Assembly (NCBI GenBank): GCA_013397695.1
Contig: VYZI01000124.1
Span: 187,687-251,686 of the forward strand
Length of the DNA: 64,000 nt
Reading direction: 5' to 3'
Source: Centropus unirufus
Taxonomy: Eukaryota; Chordata; Aves; Cuculiformes; Centropidae
The position numbers and the translations under genes are program-made. The notes below the pieces were generated by a model. That model saw only the letters and a list, made by a program, of their open reading frames with translations, made no database searches and was not told the DNA's origin. Of the stretch, positions 25,646 through 39,286 are shown in pieces. How positions within the stretch are numbered: position 1 is the stretch's first letter; every line of letters begins with the position of its first letter.

Positions 25646-28249
25646 AAATTGTTTAAATTTCAAAGCATTACATTTAATGAACTGGACCATCAATGCATCA
25701 GTGTATCTACTTATTACTTCCATGAAAGTATAGACCTGTAACCTGGGTTGTGTCACACTGAATTTATGTATGGCTAAACAGAGGCATATACTTACTCACT
25801 GACTTTCACCTCCCACAATTCAGTGGCACTGAAAAACGTCTACCAGGAGCCTTAATGTCCAGAGCACTTCTCTCTTCTTTTCACAGTAATTCCTTTTGAC
25901 CTGTCCAGAATTAATTACCATCTGTCTCGTGCTATCTTCCTAGCTGAAGGGGAACTAACAGTAATAACATGGAGCCTACAATAATGCCTACCAGCAGATT
26001 TCATTGGGCTATCGCCAAACTGACAAAGTCCCATCTGCTTTTTAAGGACATGTTGCAACAAACTCAAATGCTATCTTAATGACCTGACATAACTATTTAA
26101 AGAGATATTTTTTAATATAATATTCTCTTAATTAGAGCAGCAGGCATTAGTTCTCTTTATGCTCCTGCACTGTTTCTTTTCCTCGCTGCAGTATTCTTAC
26201 CTACTCCTTCAGCATATAGAGTATATTACATTAGATTTCCTTAAATCAATCCAAAATCAGGTAGTGTGCTTAAAAGAGTCTAACTTTTCATTTCTTGTAT
26301 AAACGTCCAGAAGAATGGTGGTAATTCTCTTCCTTCCCTAAAAAATGGAAAGTGTGAGGATCTTTACTGTCCTGAACTCAATTTGGATGCTATTAAACCC
26401 TTGAAGTGAAGGGGAAATATGCATTTGAAACTGTGAATCAAGCTGCTTTCTTTGACTTCATGGTCCACCTAAGATAGTGAACAATCTGAACTGAAACTAC
26501 AACTAAGCTGTCTTTTTAAAAAAATTACTGAGAAAGTTTAGTATTTCCAGGTCACTGATGAAGAGAGGTAATGTGAAATCCAGAACATCGGAGAATTACA
26601 ATTTTAATATTTTATTGAAGCATCAATAAAAGTCCTATAATCCATAAGAGAAATTTGCACTTTTTGAATATAATTCATATGGCTGGTATCCCCTAATCTC
26701 TCAACTTGTCTCTATATTTTCTAATGTTATAAGGGGAGGTTAGACTGTCTGGATACCTACAATATAGACAGCTATAAGTGAGCTACATGTTTATGAGATC
26801 AATAACATCAGTCTCCCTTTCATGGAAACTAGGCTGATCAAATTTAGCGAAGATTCATTATGCCATTTGACCAGTCAGTTGTGACATTCTGAAAATAAAT
26901 AGTTACATGTGATTTAGCATATAAAAACTATGTTAGAGGAACTTAATTCTCTTTGGAAATTAGGTAAAGCTTCCTGTTTCTGATGGTTTTTCAGCTTCAG
27001 CACCAGCAGCTTCTGTATTACCACACATAGTAGGAGATTCAAGAAAGCTAACTATAAAAGTAGAAATAATATGTCATAGGAATGTCTTGAGCATTTTTCT
27101 TTACTTTCTACCTTGCAATTTCTGCTAAATACCAGTGCTGGTACATAAAATAACTAATCTTTGGTTGGTTTTTTTTCTTCTCTTTCTGAAACCTCTTTGA
27201 TAATGACTTTATTACATGAGATTCTAAGCCATTTATGTCATTGGAGTCAGAAATTGTGCCAGAATTGCTACCCATTAGACATTTTTTTATTTTTAATGAT
27301 AGATCCATTGATGACTTTAAACTCTCAATTTGATTCACATTCCAAATCTGTAAGTACAGCTTCTGATAGAGCTGGAGCATAGCAAAGACTGTTCCTTAGA
27401 GCCTGTGGGACCCCACACTTCAGATTTCCAACATCTTCATGAACTGCCAGGCACACTTATCCAGGCCATACAAAGTATGCCTGGGACACCAACATTGAAT
27501 GTAACATGGGAATGGAAAAACATCCGCAGATTATGGTTCTCTGGAACTGCTCTTTCAATGCAGTGCAAACTTTGCCTCTAAGTCTAAGCAGATGAAACTG
27601 AGACAAATTTGGAGCAGTTGTATTGTTGATAAAGAAAAGAAAGAGTTTGTCTATGTTCTAACAGTACGTTAGGTTACTTCAGGTACCACTGAGTAGAAAG
27701 CAGTATCTTTAGCCAGTAAAAAAAAAAACTAACAACTTAAAAACATATCATAGTGTCATGCAACAATTTCCTTTATATATAAAAAAATAAAAACAAGAAA
27801 AAACTAAACAAAATTAAATATTAATTTAAAAAAATTTGGTCTTCATCATGATTACACAACTGTTCTTGATAACATTTTTATCTTCTAAAAGACTGAGAAA
27901 TCTTACATGGTACATCAATTTGCTAAGTAAGAATGGCTCCAAATGAAAATTCACCACATGTAATGAAACTTAAATTTAGACCCAACTATCTTTACATCGG
28001 TTTCCATCTGGCACTATCCATGTCATTTCTATTATATACATAGACTTTTAGCCTTCATCTATAGAATATGCATAACTTGTGCCAAGATAGCTCACAAAGT
28101 TACCTATTTCAAATTTATGGTGTCAAAGAGGCTTGTCTCAATTATATTGATGCTGTTCAGTTTACACCTCCTCGCCAAACTCCTTTTAAGTATCAGCATT
28201 CATATTTCTACATAGATGTACACATGCATTTAAGATTATATGTCTCCAA

Positions 28250-29150
28250 ACTCAGCTGCCCTGTGAAGTGACAGGGCCTGACTGATGGGCCTGAAACGAT
28301 CTATGACACATGGACAGATTTGTATGCCATTGCCATGTGCAATGTTCAGTCAGTAACTTTCCATTCTCAGTAGAGCTGTACTGTGCTATTTCTAATACAC
28401 GAGCGTGACAAAGTGCTTCATTATCAGCAGAATTGTGCTGTGAGAGAGAGGAGCTGGACAGGAATGTTCTGTCTTCACAGGACCTTAGCTTAAAGATAAG
28501 GAATATCCGGATGCTTCCACCTCTCCTCTTCTGAGAGCTTGGACACGTTCTGGGGGGAGTGAGGTTGGAGGGGCAGTGAGCAGTTGTAGCCAGACTCTGC
28601 ATTTTGGGATGATGTTTGTTCTGTGGTACAAAGGCTAAGCCCCTCACAGCCAGAGGGAAAGACCTCAGACATGGGTAGAAGTGCTGTGTGGGCCTCCAGT
28701 TTTCTCCTCTGGATCTTCACTGCTGAAAAGAAAAGGGAGTCCCTCCAACCACTGCAGATCTGAAGGATGATTGGGCAATTGGTGATGTATTCTTCTTAAT
28801 CACTGTACTTATTCTCTTATGGTAATGATTAGGCATGTGTCCTTTACAAGCTTTTACTGTTAACTTGTGATTGATCATTACTAATAACGTATTTCTTTTC
28901 TTGCTGTATAATTTAAGCAAAACTTTATTTCACAGGGCCTGGGTCCTATTGCTGATTTCACCAAGGACCCCCGAGTTTGTTGCAGATTTTGGGATCTGAA
29001 GATCCTCTGATGTTACAGATTTTGGGATTTTATAATGCTTTGCTGTGCAGATTTGTGGATCAAGTGTCCATTGATTACACGGAGTTTGGGTTTTGCTGTT
29101 GATTCTTTTTGCTTGGAGCCTTTTCTGTGGTAAAAGACCATTAACTCCAG
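28250..29150. mobile_element. GC-richer block, right part possibly LTR-derived
   Basis: This block is visibly richer in G and C than its surroundings. Its right part has an arrangement that recalls an ERV LTR: a TATA-like tgctgtataattt near 28.905 kb, then aaaactttatttcacagggc, then a G/C-richer segment with accaaggacccccgagtttg. It also holds three imperfect copies of tgcagattttgggat at 28981-28995, 29014-29028 and 29046-29060 (33 and 32 bp apart). I could not fix TG...CA termini or a target-site duplication. The left part (28.25-28.75 kb) leaves a 131-codon minus-strand ORF (28252-28647) with no recognised domain. Confidence 0.35.
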
Positions 29151-31793
29151 ATGTAAGACTATCAGTGTTAGTAGTATTGAATCACGTGATAGGGATGATT
29201 TATATATTTAGGTCAACTTTTCCCTCCCCATATTTTAAAATTATGCTATGTGGATTTTTCTTTCAGCAGTCTTTATTATCCTTCTGTATCTATTTGGTGT
29301 ACATAAATTAGACTAATAGGAGAAATTGACTCATTAAGCAGCCATCATCTGCTTAAAAGGAAGCCCCTCTAACTGTAGTCTTTTAGGAGATGGAGAGAGG
29401 AAGCAGGAAATCAAAACTGTGAAACTATTTATTAGACCTTAAAGGGTAAATAGACTTTCACTTTGTATGCTTGTGATTAACTTGTCTGTCTGACATTTTA
29501 ATTGAGACAAAGTCTAAATCTCTTTAAGCTTTTTTAAAATTTTCTCTGTGATGTCTTTTTTGGGGTGTCAATTAAAAATATGTTCTCATCATAGACAGAG
29601 AAAAAGAGAAATGACAATAATGAAACAGGTGCAAATGCAATGTTATAGTCATATAATCAGAGAGATAAATTAGTGTCAGGAGGCGTCAAAATGAGAAAGG
29701 ACATCTGTACAACATAGAAATATATAGGCACTGGTATTTCATTAGAGTTTTTTAGCTGCAAGGAAATGGAGCATGAGAGAAAAGCATGGCTTTGTTGAGA
29801 AGAGGAAGTCAGTCATTTATTATTCCAAGTCTTAAGGTCTCAAAATGTTTTCAGTCTCAGATTGATCCTTCCCACCCAATTCAATCCTGTTAAACATAAT
29901 GTTACTTCACTACTGTTTTGCATATGAATGTTTTCCAAGCCTCTCTCCCTGCCATTCTCTGTCTCTGTGATAACAAGATGCCTCTGTCTCCGCCCTCTTC
30001 CTTTTAATCTAAAAAAGTTTCTGAGACTTTCCCTTCGTCTCCCATAGCAACAGGATACAAAATTTTTGTGATCCCTGATACGATGCATCGGTATGTTCCC
30101 AGTCTTTACTAGGGATCAAACGGTGTGAGTGGAGTGAACTTAAGTGAGCACTGACTGAATACAGGACACTGTTACAAAGATGCCAGCCAAATGATGAACT
30201 CGGGTTCCCTCAAGCCATTTTTTATTTGAAATTTTAACCTAGGTATTATAATAGCCTCCTCAGTTTCATTCAGAACACTCTTTAGTACTCAATCTGATGA
30301 TTCCCTAAATGACACAATCTCACACACATTCAGTCTGGGTCCTGGGAGGTGTAATCCTGGCTAAATTTTATCTTATGCTCAAATTTCCTGATGCACGCTT
30401 TTGTCTAAGAGAAAGAGAAGCCAAACATGGAGGGCCTCAGATGAGACATTTAGCCATATTCACCTAAAATATATATATATAAAAAAAAGAAAAACATAAA
30501 CATACGCCTAGTAAGGAAATACATGAATTTCTGTCATTCATGAGCATACATCTGAGTAGAAGATCAGCATGTATTCATATTAAATTTCTATGACGATATA
30601 ACCGGTACATTTTGGTTACTTGATGTCACTCAAAGTTATTAATTGCCATTTTGTCCGGTTTCAATAAGCAGCCTGTACCCCCTATATGTAGTTACTTCAA
30701 TTAGAAGTTTGCAGGAGGTATATGTATTTATAAATATGTTAAATAATTATAGAAAAGAAGGTTCAATTTATGAAAATTAAAATTTGTCCAAGAACTAGGG
30801 ATTTCCATTAATTTCTGGTTAGAGGAACTTAAAAGTGCCTGATGTTTTTTTATCCCAATCCAAAGGTTGGTTTCTGTTGTTTCCTCACTGACTTTTATCA
30901 TGGCCTTCTTCATGGCCCAGTTGACATATCAGTCTAACATAAATCTGTCCTTCTTGGATCCGGTGGTATAAGGAATCATGATACAGCATTTTACTGCACA
31001 GCAAGAGGAAGGTTATTGTAACCTAAGAAAAGCATGTGTCCAGGTATCACTGGCTTAAAATAAGTAGTCATCTCCTTTCAGTCTTTAAAAATGCCAGTCA
31101 TCACCAAAAAGTATCAAATGCACAGCCTGCTAAAAAAAGAGTATCAAAAGCCTAGCACTGTGGGAGACACAAAGAGATATTTCAGCAACAGTATAATCCC
31201 ATGCATCAACAAGAGCAAAATAAAATTTGTGGGCCAAACTCTGTACTAGCATGACTTTCTCAAGAGACCATCTGGTCCAACATTATGAATAATTACTTCT
31301 CATTTTTCCAGCCCTGCATCATCAAGAGCCATTACTGAGGGAGGTTTTTTGAAGCTAAGGACTACATGCTGCTTTATATGCTGATCTGTTGCCAACTCAA
31401 TTCTCTATATGGTAGTAATTTAAAGATCCCAAAGCCATTCTTATCAAATGTTGTTTATGCACTTAGTATCAAAGAGGAGTTGGAGAAAATCATGGTAAGC
31501 ATTTTCTCTTATTCCATTGGACATTTTGCCACTTTCACACTTTGTAATAATCTCGCTGTTTATCTCGTCAATGTCCAAATAATGATTCATTTTAGAAAAA
31601 TAATATTCAAGCCTGTTCTCATCAGCCTTTTTTTTCTAGGTCACTTTTTTTTTTTCTTTCAAATTTTAAAGTCTTTGATCCTTTTTTCCAACCCAGGCTG
31701 GAAGTTTTTATCCATACCTGTCCTTGCTTACTTGTATTTTTATTCAAGAAAATGGCAAATACTATTTTACCTTTTTGATTTCTTTTCCTTCAG
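29151..31793. other. Noncoding stretch, no gene recognised
   Basis: Short spurious ORFs only. A small (AT)n tract lies near 30.47 kb, followed by an A-rich run. No mobile element was recognised. Confidence 0.55.
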
Positions 31794-32002
31794 CTGCTCA
31801 TTACATTCCAGTCCTCATGCCAAAACACAGAAGCAAAGGCTCCACCAACTCCACAAGTGATATTCCAGTAACTCAGACTTTTACACCACGCCGTTCAAAC
31901 TACCCAGACAGAGTGAAGCAAGGTGGACAAGGAGGACACTTGTTCATGTGGAACTACATAGGAAGCAATAGGCTTTTTAGAATTAACCCCATATATTACT
32001 GA
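31794..32002 (+). other. Candidate terminal exon or coding relic
   Basis: A good acceptor-like sequence (tttgatttcttttccttcag, ending at 31793) precedes a frame that stays open to TGA at 32000-32002. The translation changes abruptly from hydrophobic AT-derived residues upstream to a polar, basic, mixed sequence: HYIPVLMPKHRSKGSTNSTS, DIPVTQTFTPRRSNYPDRVK, QGGQGGHLFMWNYIG. Local composition is also less AT-rich. No family is recognised, and no AATAAA lies close after the stop. It could be the last exon of a plus-strand gene, a retrocopy scrap, or chance. Confidence 0.25.
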
Positions 32003-34521
32003 ATACCTATTTTATGGCCATAAAATTACAGTAGCCTGCCATAGTAAGTCGTTTGCTTCTCATGATCATTTTATTTCAAGATGTATTTGCTAGACTTCAT
32101 GGAGAAGAAAGAAAATAGCTTTAAAAGGTAAAAAGGTCCTCAAATTGACTTGGAATATGTGGTCCACTTAATATGAATTTTCCAGCTAATCTACAAAACA
32201 AGCCTATAGAAAGGCCTCACATCTCAATTAAAATCACACATTTCCAATAAGACAATCAAATGCCAGCAACTGAAGGAAACTCATTAACAAAAATACTGTT
32301 ATTCTAAAGCTTAGTGACAAGGTCCTATGTTATTTTCTGAATATCTCATCTAACTATGTTTTCTTCTATCTCATTACTCATGACTCTGAAACTAGATACA
32401 GTTTAATTCTGAAGTACCTACCTTTATGAAATATAAAAATAAATATTTATAATTTTTTTTTGCTTTAAAAGCAAAAAAAGTTTTGCGGGGGTTTTCTTTC
32501 TTCTTTTTTAGTTTGTTTGTCCACTGCCTGGTAAACTGCCAATTCATAAATTGCCAAGTTCATCACTACATCAATTCCTTTTAGAAAATACAGAAATTTT
32601 GTATCAGCAGTGAGGAAAATTTATTCAAAAATACATTTGTAGATCCATAAATAAAATAGAAAGCTATTCAGAGAATGCGGGGAAAAAAAGCTTTGGAGTA
32701 TATATGAACCTGTTTTACTTATTACAAGATGACATTAAAAAGATTTTAATTTTGTGCTTTTTCTATATTCTTTTTTCTTAGAATCACTACATATCAGGCA
32801 AAAGAATCCCAGTATCTGCTTTCTTTTACACTTATAGATAAATCTTTTATGCTTTGTGTATCTTTAGCTGATTCTTTTCCCTGAGAACAAGAATTTTAGT
32901 CATCTATAGCCATGTACAACCAGAGGGCACTGGATGAGATCCTCTTTGTATGTGCCACATATTTTTTTTATACTGTTTCATGGACTCTGGACTTTGGTGC
33001 TTCAATTCCTTTTCTCACCACCTTTATTGGCCCAAGGGGAAAAGTGAACATTAAATTAATCACTTTTGGAAAATACAGTGAGACCTGAAGACAAACCAAT
33101 TGCTTTATAAATGAATTTAAATAAAAGTAATTAGTTAGTGTTCTATAAAAAAATACTAATTTAACACTGAAGAGAAATCCTGGAGATTTGAAACGCACTA
33201 GAATTATCCCTGTGGGTAATCCATTAGCAGAAGAATAAATACATGATTAGTCAATGACAAATAATGACTCTTAGACCTGTCTGTTGTGATGTTCAAGAGA
33301 TTTTCTAGATTCTGCTTCTAATCTCTGTTTTGTAGTGAAAACTCTGCATGTATACAGTACATAACATGCAACTTTATATCTTATGCCATGATGCAATTCC
33401 AACAATCTCTTTCTAAAAAGATGAAAAAATGAACCTTGAAAGCAGTCTGAATTACATAAAACTTACCTCAAAGATTCCGTGAATTATCCTAAACGTTTTC
33501 AACTTAAAGACTGGAATGAGAATAGAACTGAAGAAAGATAGCCTGATAGCCTGAAAGATAGCCCCTCCTTCATAGAAAAAAAGAAACAAAATAAAAAAAA
33601 GATAGATAAAAATGAAAGTTCTACGACAGCTCAAGAATGCACAACACCATAATTCTACTGTAGAATAAGGAAGAGATTAAGAAATATAACTTACAAAGTA
33701 TATCTGAATTCTTTAGTTATTGTATGCTGTGTTAGGTTTGAAACCATAAAATTCACAGTACCTTTATAAAGTTCCTTTCCTACAGATAACCTTGTAACAT
33801 GTAAACAAGACTTTTTATGTACTATATTGATTTTATATTATATTCTAATGTTTTTCTAAGAAATCCAGTTGATTGTGACACTCGTATTACTTCGCTTTCT
33901 TCAGAAACTCCTTATGGGAAGTTTGCAAACAAACAAACAAAAAAACCCAAAAGCACAAATGAAGGGAAACACAGAGACCTCCATTATAATTTTGTTATTA
34001 AGAAAACAATCTGTTCTCACCGAACCATACCTCAAGTGCTGCCAAAATGTCGATTGCCAGGTGTGCCTGAAAAACTGTATGACAGACTGCTCCTTTTCAA
34101 GAGCTATCCCATTCAGGCTCATTAGATTCATAACCTCCTGCATTGCAGCTGCTGCAGAGTTTTATTTTTCACTGTCTTTTTTAAAAGATTTTGTTGTTTG
34201 CACATTCAAATAAAAAGAGGTTTTTTTCTCACTCAGCTTCACTGTTCCAAATAAATAAACCCAGTCTGATAATATTCAGATCATTTATTTTGATTTTTGA
34301 TGAAGCTAAACTTTTAAATTCTCCAATACCTGCAATAACTCTCTACAATGAAATTATTTTCCATGTGATGCATTTCTGTGAAGCAGCCTACTTTCACCAC
34401 CAGTTTAGGTTTAAAGAGTCCATACATCAGCTGTAGCCAATAAGATTGTTGGTTTTGCTGCTATGATGACTTATAATGATATCAGACTAAGACATCTAAG
34501 TGAAAAATGTGCTTTTTAAAG

Positions 34522-34729
34522 GTGAAGAATTTTTGTCCACTTCATCTCTACACTGGACACAATTTAGAGTATGATCACAGATTCAGGAGGTCCAGCTACA
34601 GAAACAGATATGAACAGCATACACCAGTACTTACTGCAGCAATGCTGCATATAGCTACTGAGACTCCTCTTATGATGACTGGAAGTCTATGCCAGACTCA
34701 AAGACTTCATCAGCTGAAAGATATCAAGG
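34522..34729 (+). other. Candidate internal exon (208 bp)
   Basis: The segment begins after gctttttaaag (AG at 34520-34521) and ends at a strong donor, ATCAAGG|GTAAGG (GT at 34730-34731). One frame is open throughout and reads YTGHNLEYDHRFRRSSYRNR, then YEQHTPVLTAAMLHIATETP, then LCQTQRLHQLKDIKG. The residues are polar and mixed rather than the Phe/Lys/Asn-rich pattern of random AT-rich frames. The acceptor has a short pyrimidine tract, which weakens the case. No homologue is recognised; it could also be a noncoding-RNA exon. Confidence 0.22.
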
Positions 34730-37700
34730 GTAAGGGAATCATACAAGTTACAAATCATTATGCATTGTCACCATGAAGGGTTCTTGAGCTGTGTCATCCG
34801 TTTGGGAAATAGAGCTCTTCTCTCTAGGAGGAGACTCTCTAGGAAGTCTGAACATGATAAGAAATGAAATTTAAGAAAGGACATCAATTTTTTCTTGGTC
34901 AGAGATAATACTAAATTTATTTTTAGTTAATCAAACTCCATCACATCAACTGTGGCTATATAACATTATGGAAATATATCATATAGCCCATCAGTTGTTT
35001 CTGAATACAATGAGGCTCTGTTATTTCCCAGCTGTTATTCAGACCCTTTTCATAAGGCTGCAAAATATTTCAAAACATATAATTAAAGGAATCAAATCAA
35101 AGGCTAACTAAAGAGACTTATATGATTTTAATTTACTTTGAAGGCTTTCAATTATTTAGTACTAATTTTCTTCAATTATTAATAGTTAAATAGTCTAAAT
35201 GTAGCATGAGAAAAAAAGAAGAATCTTATTCTATTTAAAAGCATCTTCTAGTGAATTAAAACAGAATTTTAAAATGTTGTCTTATTTTCCTGAGATAATA
35301 TCAGGAAAACAAGGGAAAGAAATGCAGTACTCAAAAGAAATTTTGAGAAATACTTTTGTAAACAACCTGTAAAACGTATCCTGCATGGCAGATCTTGAGA
35401 TGTCTTCAAAATACTTAGTGTTTTTAGCATAAAATTCCCAGTGCAGGGAGTTGAGGACAGGCCACCTGATCAGTGAAAGCCAGCTTTAGCTGTCTCACAA
35501 TGGGCTGAAAAGACAGTTGAAATGGTATCTGTATCACACTCTTGTCCAAGAATTATATTGCTTTTTACTCTTTTACTGTTATAAAGTAAGCCCTAAGGAG
35601 ACTAAAATGGTAAATTTGTTTCTGAAATTATACAAGCTAAAGAAAACTTTAACACTTGTGAGACTTGATGGATTATGATGTGGTACACTAGTAAAATGTA
35701 TGTTTTTGTAGCTGGCTTCTAATTTTTCATCTACTGGATACTGAGTGTCCTCTGAAGTAAATAAATAGAGATTATACCTAGTATAAACTAGTAATAGGAT
35801 AAGAAATCAAAGAGTTTTCATTTCTAAGTGGTGTTCAAATAATAAAATAAAGATATCGGTGGGATCATCTCTTTTCTCAATGTACTTATTTGTCTTATGT
35901 GAATAAAGATTACAAGATAAAAACTTGAAGTTGTCATCATTTGAGAACTAATGTTAACACACCCAAGAATATCTATCATTCTAATGGTATAAAATTAGAT
36001 TCTTCATGTTACAATACTTGAAGCATAATGTTTCTTCTTGGTAGTACTGCTTAGTAATGACAACTTGAACATTTCAAGTCACTCGGGCAAAACCACATAA
36101 GATTAAATTCTCCACATTGTTATCAAAATGCAGTTGAAAAGTGCTAAACATCGATTTTATTTCCTTTGGAAGTTAGCAAGTTGTTGCATCTGAATCTCAA
36201 GAATTTACTGATATCTATACCAGTTCCCAACGGCACATTTCCTAGGGTTATGGAGGTATTTTCAAATTTATCAATGTTGGATTTTGGTGAAACAAGAGCT
36301 GTGACAATATGTGCACTGATCTTTTAATAGTATAAAGTATGCTATAAATTATTCTATGGTTTTAGCAGGTTAAGTCTCCTTACTCTCTTGGACTTCAAAA
36401 GAGCAACAGGTTGGTTTGGGGTTTTTTTCTGTCTTTTTTAAATATTCAGACATGTTCATTTGGGGATTACATTGTCATGCAACTCATGGTGAACTTATGC
36501 TTAGCTAGTAAGACTCCATGATGCTCAGTGTTGTACAGAATATTCACAGAGAAGGGCCATAATGGCAATGACGTTATTTTCCCTGAATGTTTTACTTTCA
36601 GAAAACCTATGTCAGGAGTAGATAGGACCAGTAGCTAAAAAATCTGTGATCTCTGAACTTCACCCTGAATTGGCACTTCAGCTCTGTAATTCTTTTTTTA
36701 GTCAAGGAGAACATTGAAAATGGATCAAAAATAAACTAATTTCAGCTATATTGAACGTCTGAATCTGTGCAATAGTATTTGCCAAGGAAAAAGATATGGA
36801 ATCAGATATATAATAAAAAAAAACTGGATTGACATCTTCTGACATACTAGGGGTTATGTGTGCTTATCAATAAAAAAGAACAATTCGTTACCAAAGTATT
36901 TCCAACATCTTTTTCTAGTTTTACTCTTTCTGACTCAGGCAATTTCATTTCTCCTTTGTGAGTTCAACTCATGAAACATTCTATAATTGGTCATCAACAC
37001 AGTGCTTTGTAAAACAAGCTGTATATATCTGTGGTCCTAAAATTGTTAATGCCATTTCAGGGATTTCTTTGACAGATGCAAGTGTTTTGCATATTTTTGG
37101 TTTTTAGTTTGCCTTCTAGATACCAGCAACCAAATACACAATCTGGGCTTAAACAGCATACATACTTCACATTTGCATTTTGTGGAATCACTTATCACTC
37201 ATAAAAAAATAAAAAAAAAAGGAAGAGGCTACTCTTAGAGCATATTCTATTTAATTAGCTGACACCAGTCTAAGTTAGATAAGAAATATCCCAATCTTCA
37301 ACCCTGATTCATACAAAAAACTTCAAAGATAAAGAATTTTTTAAAAATTATATTTTGAAAAGTGTTTCTGTAATCAGTCTTGCAAACATTGACATTGAAA
37401 ATATTTTTCCACTGATTAAGGACTTACTAGATGCAGAAAAAACAATAACTTAACTATTACTTTGAAAAACTGTTAAAATGGGATGTTCATAAATTTATTT
37501 TTCAGCCGGTTTAAAACAAAGTTAACATCCACAAAAATATTCATAAAGTTCCAGAAGACTACGGAGTTCTGCATCAGACAGGAGAATTAAACCATTCCAT
37601 AGTTAAAAAACCCCAACCAAACCGATGATTTCTTTTCCCGGGGTTAAAAAAAACTTTGAACCTGAGTTTAGAAAAAAATATTCAACACTAGGAAATATAA

Positions 37701-37821
37701 CACTTTTGCCCTTAATAGCTGGCTAGCTGAGGAGAAGTATGTAATTAATCCTAATCTGAGGTTTTGCTTTTTAAAAGATATCAGATGTTTTTTAATATTT
37801 CAGGAAAAAAGGAAAATAATT

Positions 37822-37862
37822 TCTATATACATACATATGCATGTACAAATGCACATACATAA
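37822..37862. repeat. Degenerate (CATA)n-type simple repeat
   Basis: ctatatacatacatatgcat continues as gtacaaatgcacatacataa. It consists of imperfect alternating purine-pyrimidine tetranucleotides. Confidence 0.55.
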
Positions 37863-38020
37863 AAGATAGATACATATCCACACATTTTGTAAAAGTTATA
37901 AAAGATGTATGTGCTTGTTTTTCTTAACGTAGGATTGCTTTTTACCCCCTTAAAGTTCTCTGGTTTCTAGTCTACACATCAGATATTGCAAAATTAGCCC
38001 CTGTTGTACATTTATTAGTA

Positions 38021-38280
38021 CTTTGTCCAATCTAAACATCTTGAGAAACGGAATGTCCATTGGGAGACTTATTTTTCACAGTCTACTTCATCTCACTTTC
38101 AGAAAAATGTTTCTGATAGTCAACCTAAATTTTTCCTCCCATAACTCCTTCCCATTGCTCTTAATTATGTCTCCTTATGCCACCCTAAATAATATCCCCC
38201 TCTGGTTAGTGTTTATGATCTTCAAATTCTTACAGAATGTTATCATATCCTTTGAGTTGTCATTTAGCCAAATTCTGTGT
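38021..38280 (-). mobile_element. Ancient CR1-like LINE 3' fragment
   Basis: The order ctttgtccaatctaaacatc, ttgagaaacggaa, ttgggagacttatttttcac, agaaaaatgtttctgatagt, caacctaaatttttcctccc, cccattgctcttaattatgt and cagaatgttatcatatcctt runs along the antisense of the ORF2 C-terminus of an old CR1/L3-type LINE. It is more diverged and of a different subfamily from the CR1 at 39.29 kb. Colinearity over about 260 bp makes chance unlikely. Confidence 0.7.
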
Positions 38281-39286
38281 AGGAATTGGCTCTAGTATAT
38301 AGACATATGCTATTTTACCACCTGAGGATATAAGGCACAGCATTCAATTCCTATGGGAGGAGAATGTATACCAGTTTGTGTCATGACACACCTGTCTAGG
38401 GAAGGGAGAAGAAAAACATGCTTCAAACATACTGTTTCACCAAGTCCACACAATCCACTACTCTTGTCTTAGTATACAAAACTGTGATTGACCGCAAATG
38501 TATATGCTTGTATATAATATACCTCAAACATTACACACAAATAATATGAATAGCCTGTGATGATAACATTACTAACTTATTTGAACAAAATAGCGGGCAA
38601 GGATTTAGGCTAGCAAGACTCCTCCACATGTTAAACCAGTAATGAATTCAATTTACTTCTGGACTGGTAAATTTCTAAGGAACATCATGAACCCAGTCAG
38701 AGACACATTACAATACTTTTAGCTAAGCTACGAAGCTCTCATGTAAAAAACCATGTCTTAAAAAAAACCCCTTATTAATGTCCTCGAAGGCCAGCAGGTA
38801 ATTCTTTCAGAATAGTGTATATTCTCCTACTGTCACCCTTTTTTATCAGATACAAAAAGAATTTGACGAAAGTTCTTAAACCACCACTACTTGCTAAGGT
38901 AAATCAGAACTCTTGATGATTCAGTGACTGCTTTTTCCAAGAAGCACGAGTTCTGCAGAGCTAAAAAAACTTCCAGTGGTCTGTGAATTATACAGTTATC
39001 TAGGTACATGTGTTCTTCGGGCAGTGGTGCAAGACAGATGGGGTTATCACAAAAGGGGATTAGTGTGACTTTCATATAATTCAGATTATTAGTAGAGATG
39101 ATAGCCTGAGAAACAGCTTCCCAGATCTGAGAAATTTATCACCATTTTTCATTTTGCATGAACCAAATTTCAAAGGTAGCTGCTTACAGAGCTCAAGAAA
39201 AAAAAAAAAAGAAGTAACTAAACTTCTAAACTAGGAGGGGAAAACAATAGCCTTATGGAATGCACTTACATATTATAATAAAATTT

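Larger units (their letters stand above)
22666..28249. other. Noncoding stretch, no gene recognised
   Basis: AT-rich, with no recognised transposon. It contains an open minus-strand segment near 23.4-23.64 kb, listed separately, a short spaced direct repeat near 25.62 kb, and a very A/T-rich stretch near 27.72-27.84 kb. Confidence 0.5.
32003..38020. other. Noncoding stretch, no gene firmly recognised
   Basis: AT-rich with simple A- and T-runs (near 32.45, 33.59 and 37.21 kb) and a short (AAAC)n near 33.93 kb. It contains the exon-like segment at 34.52-34.73 kb, listed separately. The stretch at about 34.02-34.15 kb has more balanced composition and a cysteine-rich plus-strand frame (CCQNVDCQVCLKNC), unrecognised. 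Confidence 0.5.

Noticed and set aside
28252..28647. 131-codon minus-strand ORF as a gene
   Set aside because: No domain or start context. It falls in a GC-richer, possibly repeat-derived block where stop codons are rarer.
31366..31793. Upstream part of the 164-codon ORF (31366-31860)
   Set aside because: It is hydrophobic Phe/Leu/Ile-rich translation of T-rich sequence including poly(T) runs. It also lies in a different frame from the exon-like segment that follows.
33869..34213. Cysteine-rich frame (CCQNVDCQVCLKNC) as a defensin-like gene
   Set aside because: No signal peptide or family cysteine spacing. An overlapping frame (33817-34125) is also open, as expected by chance.
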